DNA of 64,000 bases from [Clostridium] scindens (GTDB lineage: Bacteria; Bacillota; Clostridia; Lachnospirales; Lachnospiraceae): assembly GCF_019597925.1 (NCBI RefSeq), contig NZ_CP080442.1:3111001-3175000 (forward strand), in the 5' to 3' direction. The notes under the pieces were generated by a model. The model worked only from the letters and a program-made list of their open reading frames with translations. It was not told where the DNA came from and ran no database searches. The position numbers were made by a program, and so were the translations under genes. Shown here piece by piece: positions 35,719 through 44,027 of this stretch; position 1 is the stretch's first letter, and every line of letters starts with the position of its first letter.

Positions 35719-37599
35719 CTATGCTTCTATATGGATCGCGCCGAACGCGCAGGCGCTCTCGCAGGCACCGCACTTGATGCATCTTGAATCGTCGATCACA
35801 AACGGCTCTTTGATCTTCCCGCTGATGGCGCCGGCCGGGCAGTTCCTTGCGCATTTGGAACAGCCTTTGCACCGCTCCGGGCTGATAACGAATCTTCGAA
35901 GGGCCGTACATACGTGGGCCGCGCATTTCTTATCCACCACATGCTCCAGATACTCGTCCCGGAACAGCTTAAGCGTACTCATAACCGGAAGGGCCGCGCT
36001 CTTTCCAAGTCCGCACAGCGCCGTATCGGTAATGGTTCTCGCCAGTTCATCCAGCGTATCCAGATCCTTTACTTCCCCATTCCCTTGTACGATCCGTTCC
36101 AGAATCTCCAGCATCCGCTTGGTTCCCTCCCGGCATGGTACACATTTTCCACAACTTTCATTCTGAGTAAAGTTCATGAAGAAACGGGCCACTTCTACCA
36201 TGCAGGTATGATTGTCCATGACAACCAGCCCGCCGGAGCCAATCATGGCGCCCATTTTCTTAAGCGAGTCGAAGTCCAGCTGCACATCCAGGTGCTGGGT
36301 GATCAGACAGCCGCCGGAAGGGCCGCCGATCTGTACCGCCTTGAACTCGCCGTCTCCCTTGATACCTCCGCCAATATCATAGATAACCTCCCGAAGTGTC
36401 GTCCCCATCGGGACCTCGATAAGTCCGGTGTTCTTCACGCTTCCGGTAAGGGCAAATGCCTTGGTGCCAGGACTGTTCTCAGGCCCCAGCGTCTTGAACC
36501 AGTCCGCGCCTCTTGTGATGATCATCGGAACATTGGCAAACGTCTCCACGTTATTGAGTACCGTTGGCTTGCCAAACAATCCCTGCTCTACAGTACGGGG
36601 CGGCTTTACTCTTGGCATCCCCCGGTTTCCTTCTATGGACGCCGTAAGCGCGCTTCCCTCTCCACAGACGAACGCGCCTGCCCCACGGTTAATATGAAGC
36701 CGGAAAGAAAAGCCCGATCCGAGGATATTTTCTCCCAGAAGCCCTCTTTCTTCCGCCTGCTCGATGGCAAGCCTCAACCGGCTGATAGCCAGCGGATACT
36801 CGGCGCGGACATAGATATATCCTTCCTGCGCGCCCACCGCATAGGCCGCAATCATCATGCCTTCTATCATCTTATGAGGATCGCCTTCCATGATGCTTCG
36901 ATCCATAAATGCGCCCGGATCCCCCTCATCGCCATTGCAGACCACGTACCTGGTCTTTTCCTTCTGCCTGGCTACCTGGCTCCACTTATATCCGGTCTGG
37001 AATCCGCCGCCTCCCCGGCCTCTTAGGTTGGAATCCAGCACCTCTTTCACGACCTCTTCCGGCTTCATCTCAAACAGCGCTTTGCTGATTGCTTCGTATC
37101 CGCCGTGGGCTATGTATTCTTCAATATGTTCCGCGTCTATGTGGCCACAGTTTTCCAGCACATGTCTGGTCTGCTTCTTATAAAAGGGAATCTCTTCCTG
37201 CCTCTGGTACTCAAGCCCGTCTTGCTTATACAGCAGATGCCTGATAATGTCTCCCCGTTTAATAGTCCGCTCATAGATTGCCTCGCAGTCTTCTACGGAA
37301 ACCTTTGTATACAGGATCCCCATAGGCTCGATCCGCATCAGCGGACCCATTTCGCAGAAGCCATGGCAGCCGCTCTTTTTTACGTCCACCGTGCCATGGG
37401 CGATCTCCGCTCCAAATTCTATCTCCACGTCCTGGCTGTCTCCCGCCAGCTCGCACATCTTCTCATAGATCTGTCCTGATCCTCCGGCCAGACAGCCTGT
37501 ACCCGCGCAAATCAAAATCCTGCATTTGCTTTTTTGGATGGTCTCTTTGGCATTCTCCCTGACCTGTCTCAGATTTTCTACGTTCTCTATCCTCTGCAT
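35719..37599 (-). CDS. hydB: Hydrogenase NADH/flavin subunit (NuoF-like, HydB/HndC)
   Basis: 626 residues: an N-terminal thioredoxin-like [2Fe-2S] domain (CAGTGCLAGG, SGCHGFCEMGP), the NuoF core with FMN/NADH loops (GRGGGGFQTGYKW; CNGDEGDPGAFMDR), the [4Fe-4S] site SCGKCVPCREGTKR, and two C-terminal ferredoxin clusters (CKGCSKCARNCP, CIKCGACESACA). It carries electrons between NAD(H) and HydA. It lies 12 nt before hydA. Confidence 0.93.
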   Translation of the reverse strand: MQRIENVENLRQVRENAKETIQKSKCRILICAGTGCLAGGSGQIYEKMCELAGDSQDVEIEFGAEIAHGTVDVKKSGCHGFCEMGPLMRIEPMGILYTKVSVEDCEAIYERTIKRGDIIRHLLYKQDGLEYQRQEEIPFYKKQTRHVLENCGHIDAEHIEEYIAHGGYEAISKALFEMKPEEVVKEVLDSNLRGRGGGGFQTGYKWSQVARQKEKTRYVVCNGDEGDPGAFMDRSIMEGDPHKMIEGMMIAAYAVGAQEGYIYVRAEYPLAISRLRLAIEQAEERGLLGENILGSGFSFRLHINRGAGAFVCGEGSALTASIEGNRGMPRVKPPRTVEQGLFGKPTVLNNVETFANVPMIITRGADWFKTLGPENSPGTKAFALTGSVKNTGLIEVPMGTTLREVIYDIGGGIKGDGEFKAVQIGGPSGGCLITQHLDVQLDFDSLKKMGAMIGSGGLVVMDNHTCMVEVARFFMNFTQNESCGKCVPCREGTKRMLEILERIVQGNGEVKDLDTLDELARTITDTALCGLGKSAALPVMSTLKLFRDEYLEHVVDKKCAAHVCTALRRFVISPERCKGCSKCARNCPAGAISGKIKEPFVIDDSRCIKCGACESACAFGAIHIEA

Positions 37600-37601
37600 G
37601 T

Positions 37602-38075
37602 CTACGCTCCTCTCAGTTCACGAATCAATTCGGCTGCCGCGTCCGGCGTCATGGCCGGGTATACTTTGTCATTCACCGTCAGGACCGGCGCCAGCCCGCA
37701 GGCTCCCAGACAGGAGACCGTCTCCAAAGTAAACAGCATATCGTCTGTCGTCACCTTTTCCTTGGAAAGCCCCAGCTCGCTGTAAAGACGCTCCAGGATT
37801 GGTATGGACTTCCTTACATGGCAGGCCGTCCCGTCACACACCTTGATCACATATTTCCCCTTGGGCTCAAACGAGAAGTTTTCATAGAATGTAGCCACAC
37901 TGTACGCTTTTGCTTCCGTAATGCCAAGTTTTTTTGCCACATAGCCTAATAATTCCGGCGGCAGATACCGGTATTCGCTCTGGATATCCTGGATGATAGG
38001 GATTAAGGATGCCTGATCCAGGCCATGGGAAGCAATAACTTCGTCTGCCTTATCATAATAACTTTGTTCTAACAT
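37602..38075 (-). CDS. hydC: Hydrogenase [2Fe-2S] subunit (NuoE-like, HydC/HndA)
   Basis: 157 residues, thioredoxin-like fold. The four cluster ligands are in CDGTACHVRKS and SCLGACGLAP. First gene of the operon, 2 nt before hydB, with AGGAGG ahead of the ATG. Confidence 0.93.
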   Translation of the reverse strand: MLEQSYYDKADEVIASHGLDQASLIPIIQDIQSEYRYLPPELLGYVAKKLGITEAKAYSVATFYENFSFEPKGKYVIKVCDGTACHVRKSIPILERLYSELGLSKEKVTTDDMLFTLETVSCLGACGLAPVLTVNDKVYPAMTPDAAAELIRELRGA

Positions 38076-38116
38076 GTCCTCCTCCTTGTTAGTTAACTTT
38101 TTATCAATCTGCCCTT

Positions 38117-38145
38117 ATTATATTGAAACTTTGTACAAAACGCAA
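38117..38145 (-). promoter_or_regulatory. Promoter of the hydrogenase operon
   Basis: TTGCGT (38145-38140) and TATAAT (38122-38117) are 17 nt apart on the minus strand, 42 nt before the hydC start. Confidence 0.7.
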
Positions 38146-38152
38146 TAGATTT

Positions 38153-38170
38153 TTGTTATAGTTTTAACAA
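38153..38170. promoter_or_regulatory. Rex-like operator of the hydrogenase operon
   Basis: TTGTTATAGTTTTAACAA matches the clostridial Rex consensus TTGTTAAnnnnTTAACAA at all but one fixed position and lies 8 nt upstream of the -35 box. A second overlapping half-style site TTGTTAACAA is at 38174-38183. Rex represses fermentation and hydrogenase genes when NADH/NAD+ is low. Confidence 0.6.
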
Positions 38171-38195
38171 TATTTGTTAACAATTTATGAACACG

Positions 38196-38227
38196 AAAAA
38201 AAATAGACCGGACTTTCCGGTCTATTT
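38196..38227 (-). terminator. Terminator of the aconitase X operon
   Basis: A perfect 12-bp stem AAATAGACCGGA/TCCGGTCTATTT with a 3-nt loop runs into a T tract on the minus strand, 22 nt after the gene ending at 38249. Confidence 0.9.
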
Positions 38228-38248
38228 CACAAAAGTGTTGTTATTTCT

Positions 38249-39235
38249 CTAGTTCCACTCAATTCCTACTCCGGCTTCCACCGCCTTATCATAAATCGTC
38301 CTTGCGGCAACCAGATCCTGCGTAGCAACGCCAACCGTCTCAAACACGATGATTTCTTCCTCGTTTTCACGGCCGACCAGGTCTCCTTTGATTACGTTTC
38401 CAAGGTCTCCCGTGAAGTCCTCCTCCGTAATTGTTCCCTGCTCCAATGGGATCAGGATATCCCCTGACTCAGACAGTACCGCTTCTTTGGAGTCAAAGTA
38501 AATCTTGGATGCGCGGGTCAGGATTGCGGGATCCATCTCCTGCATATGCGGCTGGTATGCGCCGACACAGCTGATGGTAGCCCCTTCTTTTACCTTCGAC
38601 GCGTCGAATACTGGTTTTGAAGACGGCGTAACCGTAATCAGCAGATCCGCGCCTTCCACGGCTTCATCGGATGTCTTTGCCGCGACAATCTTCGCTCCAT
38701 AGGAGGCCAGTTCTTCCTGCATCCGATCTGCGAATTCCTTTGTCCTGTCGTAGTTCAGGTCGAATACCCTGACTTCCTTGATATCCCTGGCTGCAAGCAT
38801 TGCCTCCAGCTGGGTGGCTGCCTGGCCGCCGGTTCCGATGAGCGCGCCGATTCTGGCATCTTTCCTTGCCAGCACATCGAATGCCGCTCCGGAAGCTGCT
38901 CCGGTCCGAAGCTGTGTTACATAGGTTCCGTCCAGCACTGCGATCACGATTCCGGTCTTTCCGTCAATCAGTAGTACCTGAGCCGGTGAAGACGGAATCC
39001 CGTTGTCTATATTATGTGGAAATATGTTGATGATCTTTAAGGAAGCCGTGTCCATTTCTTCTACATATGCAGGCATGAACAAGAAGCATCCCTCATGCTT
39101 TGGCGCCTGGATATTGGTGCGAAGCGGCGCATCGCATTTGCCTTCCACCACCAGCTGGAACGCCTTTTTATCTGCCTCGATGGCATCCTTCATTGTAAAT
39201 ACCTTCTTAATATCTTCTCTGCTAAGCAATAACAT
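38249..39235 (-). CDS. Ornithine cyclodeaminase/mu-crystallin family reductase (first copy)
   Basis: 328 residues with the OCD family Rossmann motif GALIGTGGQAATQLEAM and the substrate-side VLDGTYVTQLRTGAASGAA. Family members next to aconitase X genes are NAD(P)H-dependent delta1-pyrroline-2-carboxylate reductases giving L-proline; that role is inferred here from context. True ornithine cyclodeaminase is the alternative. It is about 60% alike to the copy at 41974 by eye. AGGAGG precedes the ATG. Confidence 0.8.
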   Translation of the reverse strand: MLLLSREDIKKVFTMKDAIEADKKAFQLVVEGKCDAPLRTNIQAPKHEGCFLFMPAYVEEMDTASLKIINIFPHNIDNGIPSSPAQVLLIDGKTGIVIAVLDGTYVTQLRTGAASGAAFDVLARKDARIGALIGTGGQAATQLEAMLAARDIKEVRVFDLNYDRTKEFADRMQEELASYGAKIVAAKTSDEAVEGADLLITVTPSSKPVFDASKVKEGATISCVGAYQPHMQEMDPAILTRASKIYFDSKEAVLSESGDILIPLEQGTITEEDFTGDLGNVIKGDLVGRENEEEIIVFETVGVATQDLVAARTIYDKAVEAGVGIEWN

Positions 39236-39252
39236 GGTTCATTTCCTCCTTC

Positions 39253-39666
39253 TTATTCAATACAGATAGCGTCATCTGTAAACGTTATCTTTGCGCCTGT
39301 CTTAAGTAATGCATAGTCCTCCTTGGATACGGTCCTAAGCGCAATGCTGCGGCCATACATCATCTGGCCGATCAGCGGCCCAAGGGCCAGCACCGGTTCT
39401 GCCTCGATACAGACCAAGGCAGCCGGGGCAGTCCCCACTTTCACCATCTCGATGAGCACCCCTGAGCCAGAGCAGGATCCCCTGTCATAAGGCAGGCAGA
39501 GCACTTTTCCGGTTACGTTCTCTCCACATAGGTCGTGATGAATATCCAGCACGGCTCCGCTGGCCACATCAACGCCTCCCCAGAAACTTAGCGGCTCCTG
39601 GGATACCAGCGCCTCAGCACTTGGATTTCCTTCTAATAATACTTTGAATTCTTTAATCTCCTTCAT
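39253..39666 (-). CDS. Aconitase X swivel (small) subunit
   Basis: 137 residues matching the AcnX swivel domain (DUF126): FWGGVDVASGAVLDIHHDLCGENVTG is split only slightly from family form, and PYDRGSCSGSGVL is the conserved loop. In bacteria, two-subunit AcnX enzymes dehydrate cis-3-hydroxy-L-proline to delta1-pyrroline-2-carboxylate. It lies 3 nt after the large subunit gene. Confidence 0.85.
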   Translation of the reverse strand: MKEIKEFKVLLEGNPSAEALVSQEPLSFWGGVDVASGAVLDIHHDLCGENVTGKVLCLPYDRGSCSGSGVLIEMVKVGTAPAALVCIEAEPVLALGPLIGQMMYGRSIALRTVSKEDYALLKTGAKITFTDDAICIE

Positions 39667-39669
39667 ATC

Positions 39670-40923
39670 CTACACCTCCTCTGGAACCTTGCCGGTCACA
39701 GCTGCTTTCACACAGCCTTTCAAATCTGCCATCGTGATCTTCACGCTATTAATTGCAGGCGCATACTGCGCTGCTTTTCCAGAATTCGTTACAAAATGCT
39801 TTCCGGTCCACATTCCGTTGTATTCCATCTCCATTAGGCAGGAATCCCTTACCAGTACTGCGCCGGCAGCCTCCAGCACATCTACATATCCCGCTATTTT
39901 TGCAAGTTCGTATATCGGATGGCTGGTCTGGATCCAGAAGTCTGTGCCTTCGCAGACTTTCTTGCCCTCGATCTCCTTTGCAATCTGGCCAATCTCGTCT
40001 ACGGATAGATGCGGGCAGCCGGTCAGAACCATATCTACCTGTTCTTTATCTCCGGTATTCAGTCGTCTTCTCATCTCGCGCATGCGATCCGGAGTTATCT
40101 TGATCGTCTCATAGTCCGTTGTTCCCTGAAATGCCGCCTCAAGCGTCGGCGCCTCCGGCGTAATGCCTACCACATGGAACAGCGACACTGCCCCGCCGGA
40201 TGCTGCCGCTGCGGAAAAGGACTTCAGGTTATCCTGCGTGGTTCGCTGCGGAAGCCCTTTGATAACCGGCACGCGGTTGATCGCGATCTCCCCGGCCAGA
40301 TATCCCAGCACGGCATAATCCACATTGTCCTGGAACCAGGCATCATCAAATCCTTCCAATTCAAAGAGCAATTCCCCTTTTCTGTTTTCATCCAGATATC
40401 TTCCATATTTTGGTACGCGTCCGGCAACTGCGCAGCAGACGTCCACCAGATCAGGAAGTCTCTCTGTCCTGGCGCCTACCACGGAGTTTACATAGTCGAC
40501 TGCATTAGATTCCGACCAGGCCACGCTTTCTCCAAACATCGGCACATTAGTGCATTGGTACGGCGCGCAGGTCCAAGTCGGATTGACGCCCAGTTTCATA
40601 TATGCGTTTTCCAGCCTGTCGCATTTTGCGGCAAATTCCTCTGAGGTTCCAAGGTTCCTCCAGTTTCGGCGGTCTACGGACATTGGGTTGATGGTTGTAG
40701 GCACTGCCACCCTGGCACCGTTTTCCACCAGGAACTCCACGAATTCCGTTCCGGCATCCCAGATCGTAGTATATGCCGCTGCGTCGATATGGGCGTTCTT
40801 GACTTCTATAAATTCCTCTGCTCCATAGAGTTCTCCCATCTTCACCAGGACTTCCATGGCACACTGGACGCCGCGGCCCATATCGCCTTTTAGCATGCGC
40901 TCTTCTTTTTCCGTCAGTTTCAT
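39670..40923 (-). CDS. Aconitase X catalytic (large) subunit, putative cis-3-hydroxy-L-proline dehydratase
   Basis: 417 residues of the AcnX/DUF521 family. Candidate iron-sulfur or metal cysteines are in TCAPYQC, VDVCCAV and TGCPHLS. Known members of the two-subunit type act on cis-3-hydroxy-L-proline; others belong to the mevalonate 5-phosphate pathway, which in this bacterial setting and beside a cyclodeaminase-like reductase is less likely. First gene of the operon, divergent from a LysR regulator. Confidence 0.8.
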   Translation of the reverse strand: MKLTEKEERMLKGDMGRGVQCAMEVLVKMGELYGAEEFIEVKNAHIDAAAYTTIWDAGTEFVEFLVENGARVAVPTTINPMSVDRRNWRNLGTSEEFAAKCDRLENAYMKLGVNPTWTCAPYQCTNVPMFGESVAWSESNAVDYVNSVVGARTERLPDLVDVCCAVAGRVPKYGRYLDENRKGELLFELEGFDDAWFQDNVDYAVLGYLAGEIAINRVPVIKGLPQRTTQDNLKSFSAAAASGGAVSLFHVVGITPEAPTLEAAFQGTTDYETIKITPDRMREMRRRLNTGDKEQVDMVLTGCPHLSVDEIGQIAKEIEGKKVCEGTDFWIQTSHPIYELAKIAGYVDVLEAAGAVLVRDSCLMEMEYNGMWTGKHFVTNSGKAAQYAPAINSVKITMADLKGCVKAAVTGKVPEEV

Positions 40924-41040
40924 TCTTAATCCCTCCTAGCAGGTATCATTATTACCCTTGTTTTTTCTTTAACGAAATAGTATCATATCTATAGAAATGT
41001 TAAAAGCGCATAATTATCATATGGAGGATGACAAAAAGTA

Positions 41041-41919
41041 ATGGATACCAATATTCAAAAATACATGGCCTTTATTAAGACAATCGAATATGGAAGTTTT
41101 ACCAAAGCTGCGGAAATGCTGAATTATTCCCAGTCTGGAATTAGCCGGATGATTGCTACTTTAGAAAAAGAATGGAACGTATCCTTGCTGGATAGAAGCC
41201 ACTCGGGCGTACGCCTGACCTCGGATGGAATGATGCTTTATCAGACCGTACAGAGAATCTGCTCAGACTATGAGAATCTCCAGATGCAGATTGATGATTT
41301 GAACGGCCTTCATTCCGGCCTGATCCGTATCGGAACCTTTTCCAGCGTAGCTACATTCTGGCTTCCGAATATCATTGACGAATTTCAGAAAGATTATCCA
41401 AATATTGATTATGAAGTGAGTCTTGGAAGTTATGTGGAAATACAGGAATGGATATTTGAAGGGAAGATTGACTGCGGCTTTCTCCTGCTGCCTACGCATC
41501 CGGATCTGGAAGCCACATTTCTAGAAACAGACCAGCTGTTGCTGGTACTGCCGGAAGGGCATCCTCTGACCAGGTATGAGAAGGTTCCCATTGAGTTGAT
41601 CAAAGAATATCCTTTCATGCTGTCTAAAGTAGGGGTCGACTCTGAAGTCGTTGAATTATTGCAAGAGTATAATCTGGAGCCGGATGTTCATCTGACTACC
41701 TGGGATGACTATGCGATCATGGCTATGGTGGAAAAAGGCCTGGGCATCGGAATTCTGTCCGGGCTAATCCTAAAGCGCTGCCCATTCCGCGTCGTATTAA
41801 AAGAATTTGAAGTACCGGCGTACCGCAGGATTGGCGTTGCTTACCGCAGCAAGAAAACCATGTCCCTTGCAACCAAGCACTTTTTACAATATCTGGAATT
41901 CAGAAAAGACAACTTGTAA
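41041..41919 (+). CDS. LysR-family regulator between the two amino-acid operons
   Basis: 292 residues: winged helix-turn-helix (FTKAAEMLNYSQSGISRMIATLEKEW) and a substrate-binding domain from about 90. It is divergent from the aconitase X operon (117 nt apart) and convergent with the proline-reductase operon, and probably controls the former. The start ATG has GGAGG 13 nt upstream, rather far. Confidence 0.88.
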   Translation: MDTNIQKYMAFIKTIEYGSFTKAAEMLNYSQSGISRMIATLEKEWNVSLLDRSHSGVRLTSDGMMLYQTVQRICSDYENLQMQIDDLNGLHSGLIRIGTFSSVATFWLPNIIDEFQKDYPNIDYEVSLGSYVEIQEWIFEGKIDCGFLLLPTHPDLEATFLETDQLLLVLPEGHPLTRYEKVPIELIKEYPFMLSKVGVDSEVVELLQEYNLEPDVHLTTWDDYAIMAMVEKGLGIGILSGLILKRCPFRVVLKEFEVPAYRRIGVAYRSKKTMSLATKHFLQYLEFRKDNL

Positions 41920-41928
41920 TCTAGCAAA

Positions 41929-41968
41929 AAGCCATCTTGCTGGTTTTAATAATCCAGCAAGATGGCTT
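41929..41968 (-). terminator. Terminator of the proline-reductase operon
   Basis: A perfect 15-bp stem (AAGCCATCTTGCTGG, 41929-41943, with 41954-41968) is followed by TTTTTG on the minus strand, directly after the gene ending at 41974. It may also act on the convergent LysR transcript. Confidence 0.85.
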
Positions 41969-41973
41969 CGCCA

Positions 41974-42960
41974 TTATTCCCAGACCGTACCAATATTATT
42001 GGTTATGGCCTTATCATATATGCGTTTGGATGTCACCAGATCCTGTGCTCCAATGCCTACCGTTTTGTAAACAATAATCTCTTCGTCGTTTTCCCGGCCT
42101 GTCACATTTCCAAGAATCACATCGCCCAAATCCCCGGTAAAATCACTCTCCGTAATTATCCCATCTTTTAATGGAATCAATATATCTCCTGCCTCTGAAA
42201 GAACAGCCTCTTTGGAATCGAAATATATTTTAGCGGCTCTGCTAAGCACCTCCGGAGACATCTCCTGCATATTCGGAGCAAAGGAGCCCACGCAGCTTAC
42301 CGTAGCTCCTGGCTTGACCATTTTGCCATCGAATACCGGCTTTAGCGACGGGGTGACCGTAATGAGCAGATCCGCATCTTTTACCGCCTCATCCGAAGAT
42401 GCGGCCGGCACTAGTTTTACGTTATAAGATGCCAGTTTCTGGCTCATTGCCTCCACAAACGTTCTACATCGGTTCAAATCCATATCATAGATCCAGACTT
42501 CCTCTAATTGTCTTGCCACCAGCATAGCTTCCAATTGTGCAGCCGCCTGTCCTCCAGTCCCTATCATTGCACCTTTATAGCATTCCTTCTTCGCAAGCAC
42601 GTCAAAAGCAGCACCTGAGGAAGCTCCTGTCCGAAGCTGCGTAACGCACAATCCATCCAGCATTGCTACAAACATCCCTGTATTTGCATCTGCCAGCAAT
42701 ACTTGCGTCGGCAAGGTCGGAATATTCTTGCCAATATTCATTGGAAAGTGATTGATGCATTTTACGCATTCACATTCCAATTCTGGCGCATAAGACGGCA
42801 TCGTTAAAAACGTACCGCCACACTGGCTTTTAATCGCTGTTCTTAATGGAACTTCTATTTTATTTTGCGAGAACATTGTAAATGCGTCTTTTACAGCTTG
42901 GACAGTTTCTTTCATTGTAAACACTGATTCAATATCTTTCCTTGATAATAGCAGCATCAT
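41974..42960 (-). CDS. Ornithine cyclodeaminase/mu-crystallin family reductase (second copy)
   Basis: 328 residues, same length and motifs as the copy at 38249 (GAMIGTGGQAAAQLEAM; KEAVLSEAGDILIPL). It is the last gene of the selenoprotein operon, 11 nt after the racemase. It could reduce a cyclic imine (pyrroline-2-carboxylate type) to an L-amino acid that the racemase then inverts. Substrate not provable from sequence. Confidence 0.8.
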   Translation of the reverse strand: MMLLLSRKDIESVFTMKETVQAVKDAFTMFSQNKIEVPLRTAIKSQCGGTFLTMPSYAPELECECVKCINHFPMNIGKNIPTLPTQVLLADANTGMFVAMLDGLCVTQLRTGASSGAAFDVLAKKECYKGAMIGTGGQAAAQLEAMLVARQLEEVWIYDMDLNRCRTFVEAMSQKLASYNVKLVPAASSDEAVKDADLLITVTPSLKPVFDGKMVKPGATVSCVGSFAPNMQEMSPEVLSRAAKIYFDSKEAVLSEAGDILIPLKDGIITESDFTGDLGDVILGNVTGRENDEEIIVYKTVGIGAQDLVTSKRIYDKAITNNIGTVWE

Positions 42961-42971
42961 CTATCCTCCTT

Positions 42972-44009
42972 CTATTTCCCGATGTGGAATCCGTATTTTA
43001 AGCGATCTTCGGGGTCTATGAGGAATGTAGCAACACCTACAACATTCGCCGTACCGGTGATTACCGGAAGGACGGCCTCAAACTCGCCTACTTTTGTCTC
43101 TCCAACAAGCTCGCCTTTGAATATGCTTCCTATAAAACTTTCATTTATAAGGGATTCGCCAATCTCAAATTCTCCTCGTTTATGAAGTACAGCCATTTTT
43201 GCGCTTGTTCCTGTACCGCATGGCGATCTGTCTGCCTGATAATCGCCGAAGATGACGATATTCTTCATATCTGAATGATCTGTTTTTGTAGAATCATAGA
43301 ATTCGCAAACAATGCTCCCTTCAATATCAGCAGTCGGATGCTTGATCTCAACTTCTCTATTTACTGCTTCCAGCATCTTGACTCCCAAATCAGCATATGT
43401 GCTATAATTCGATACATTAATCTCCAGCCCTACCTGCCTGGCATCTACCATCGTAAAGAAATCTCCTCCAAACGCAAGGTCGTACTGATATTCTTTTCCG
43501 TCAACCACTGTAGTCAGATTTTCCTTAAATACAAACGCAGGAACATTGTTTAACCGTACCTCCGCTGCACGGCCATTCACAATTTTAACCTTTGCAGTGA
43601 CAATCCCTGCCCCTGTGTCAAAACGTATGTCCGTATATGGTTCTACTTTTTTCACCAATCCTGTCTCAACCAGATCTGTAGCAGCCGCAATTGTCCCATG
43701 ACCGCACATATCGATGTATCCGTCTGGCGTCAGAAAGAAAATGCCATAGTCGGCTTCTTCATGCACAGGCTCTGTTAATATTGCGCCAAACATATCCCTA
43801 TGACCTCGTGGTTCATCCATCAGCGCTGTTCTGATAAAATCATAATGATCCTGAAAATACTTTCTTTTCTCTATCATATCTTTGCCTGACAGATGAGGAA
43901 TTCCATTGACCGCCAGCCGCAGCGCTTCCCCTTGCGTATGTGAATCAATGCATGTGATCTGATATTCAAAGTGTTCCTTTGCAATAACAGGCTCTAATTG
44001 AATTGCCAT
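42972..44009 (-). CDS. Proline racemase / hydroxyproline epimerase family enzyme
   Basis: 345 residues. Both catalytic cysteines are present: Cys102 in DMCGHGT and Cys264 in RSPCGTGTSA. Two cysteines mean racemase or epimerase chemistry; the dehydratase branch (trans-3-hydroxyproline) has Ser or Thr at the first position. L-proline to D-proline, or trans-4-hydroxy-L-proline to cis-4-hydroxy-D-proline, are the candidates. Context with PrdA/PrdB-like reductase subunits favours delivery of a D-amino acid to that enzyme. Confidence 0.88.
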   Translation of the reverse strand: MAIQLEPVIAKEHFEYQITCIDSHTQGEALRLAVNGIPHLSGKDMIEKRKYFQDHYDFIRTALMDEPRGHRDMFGAILTEPVHEEADYGIFFLTPDGYIDMCGHGTIAAATDLVETGLVKKVEPYTDIRFDTGAGIVTAKVKIVNGRAAEVRLNNVPAFVFKENLTTVVDGKEYQYDLAFGGDFFTMVDARQVGLEINVSNYSTYADLGVKMLEAVNREVEIKHPTADIEGSIVCEFYDSTKTDHSDMKNIVIFGDYQADRSPCGTGTSAKMAVLHKRGEFEIGESLINESFIGSIFKGELVGETKVGEFEAVLPVITGTANVVGVATFLIDPEDRLKYGFHIGK

Positions 44010-44027
44010 TTCTAACCCTCCTTAAAA

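Noticed and set aside
42972..44009. trans-3-hydroxy-L-proline dehydratase
   Set aside because: Both catalytic cysteines (102 and 264) are present, which fits racemase/epimerase rather than the dehydratase branch.
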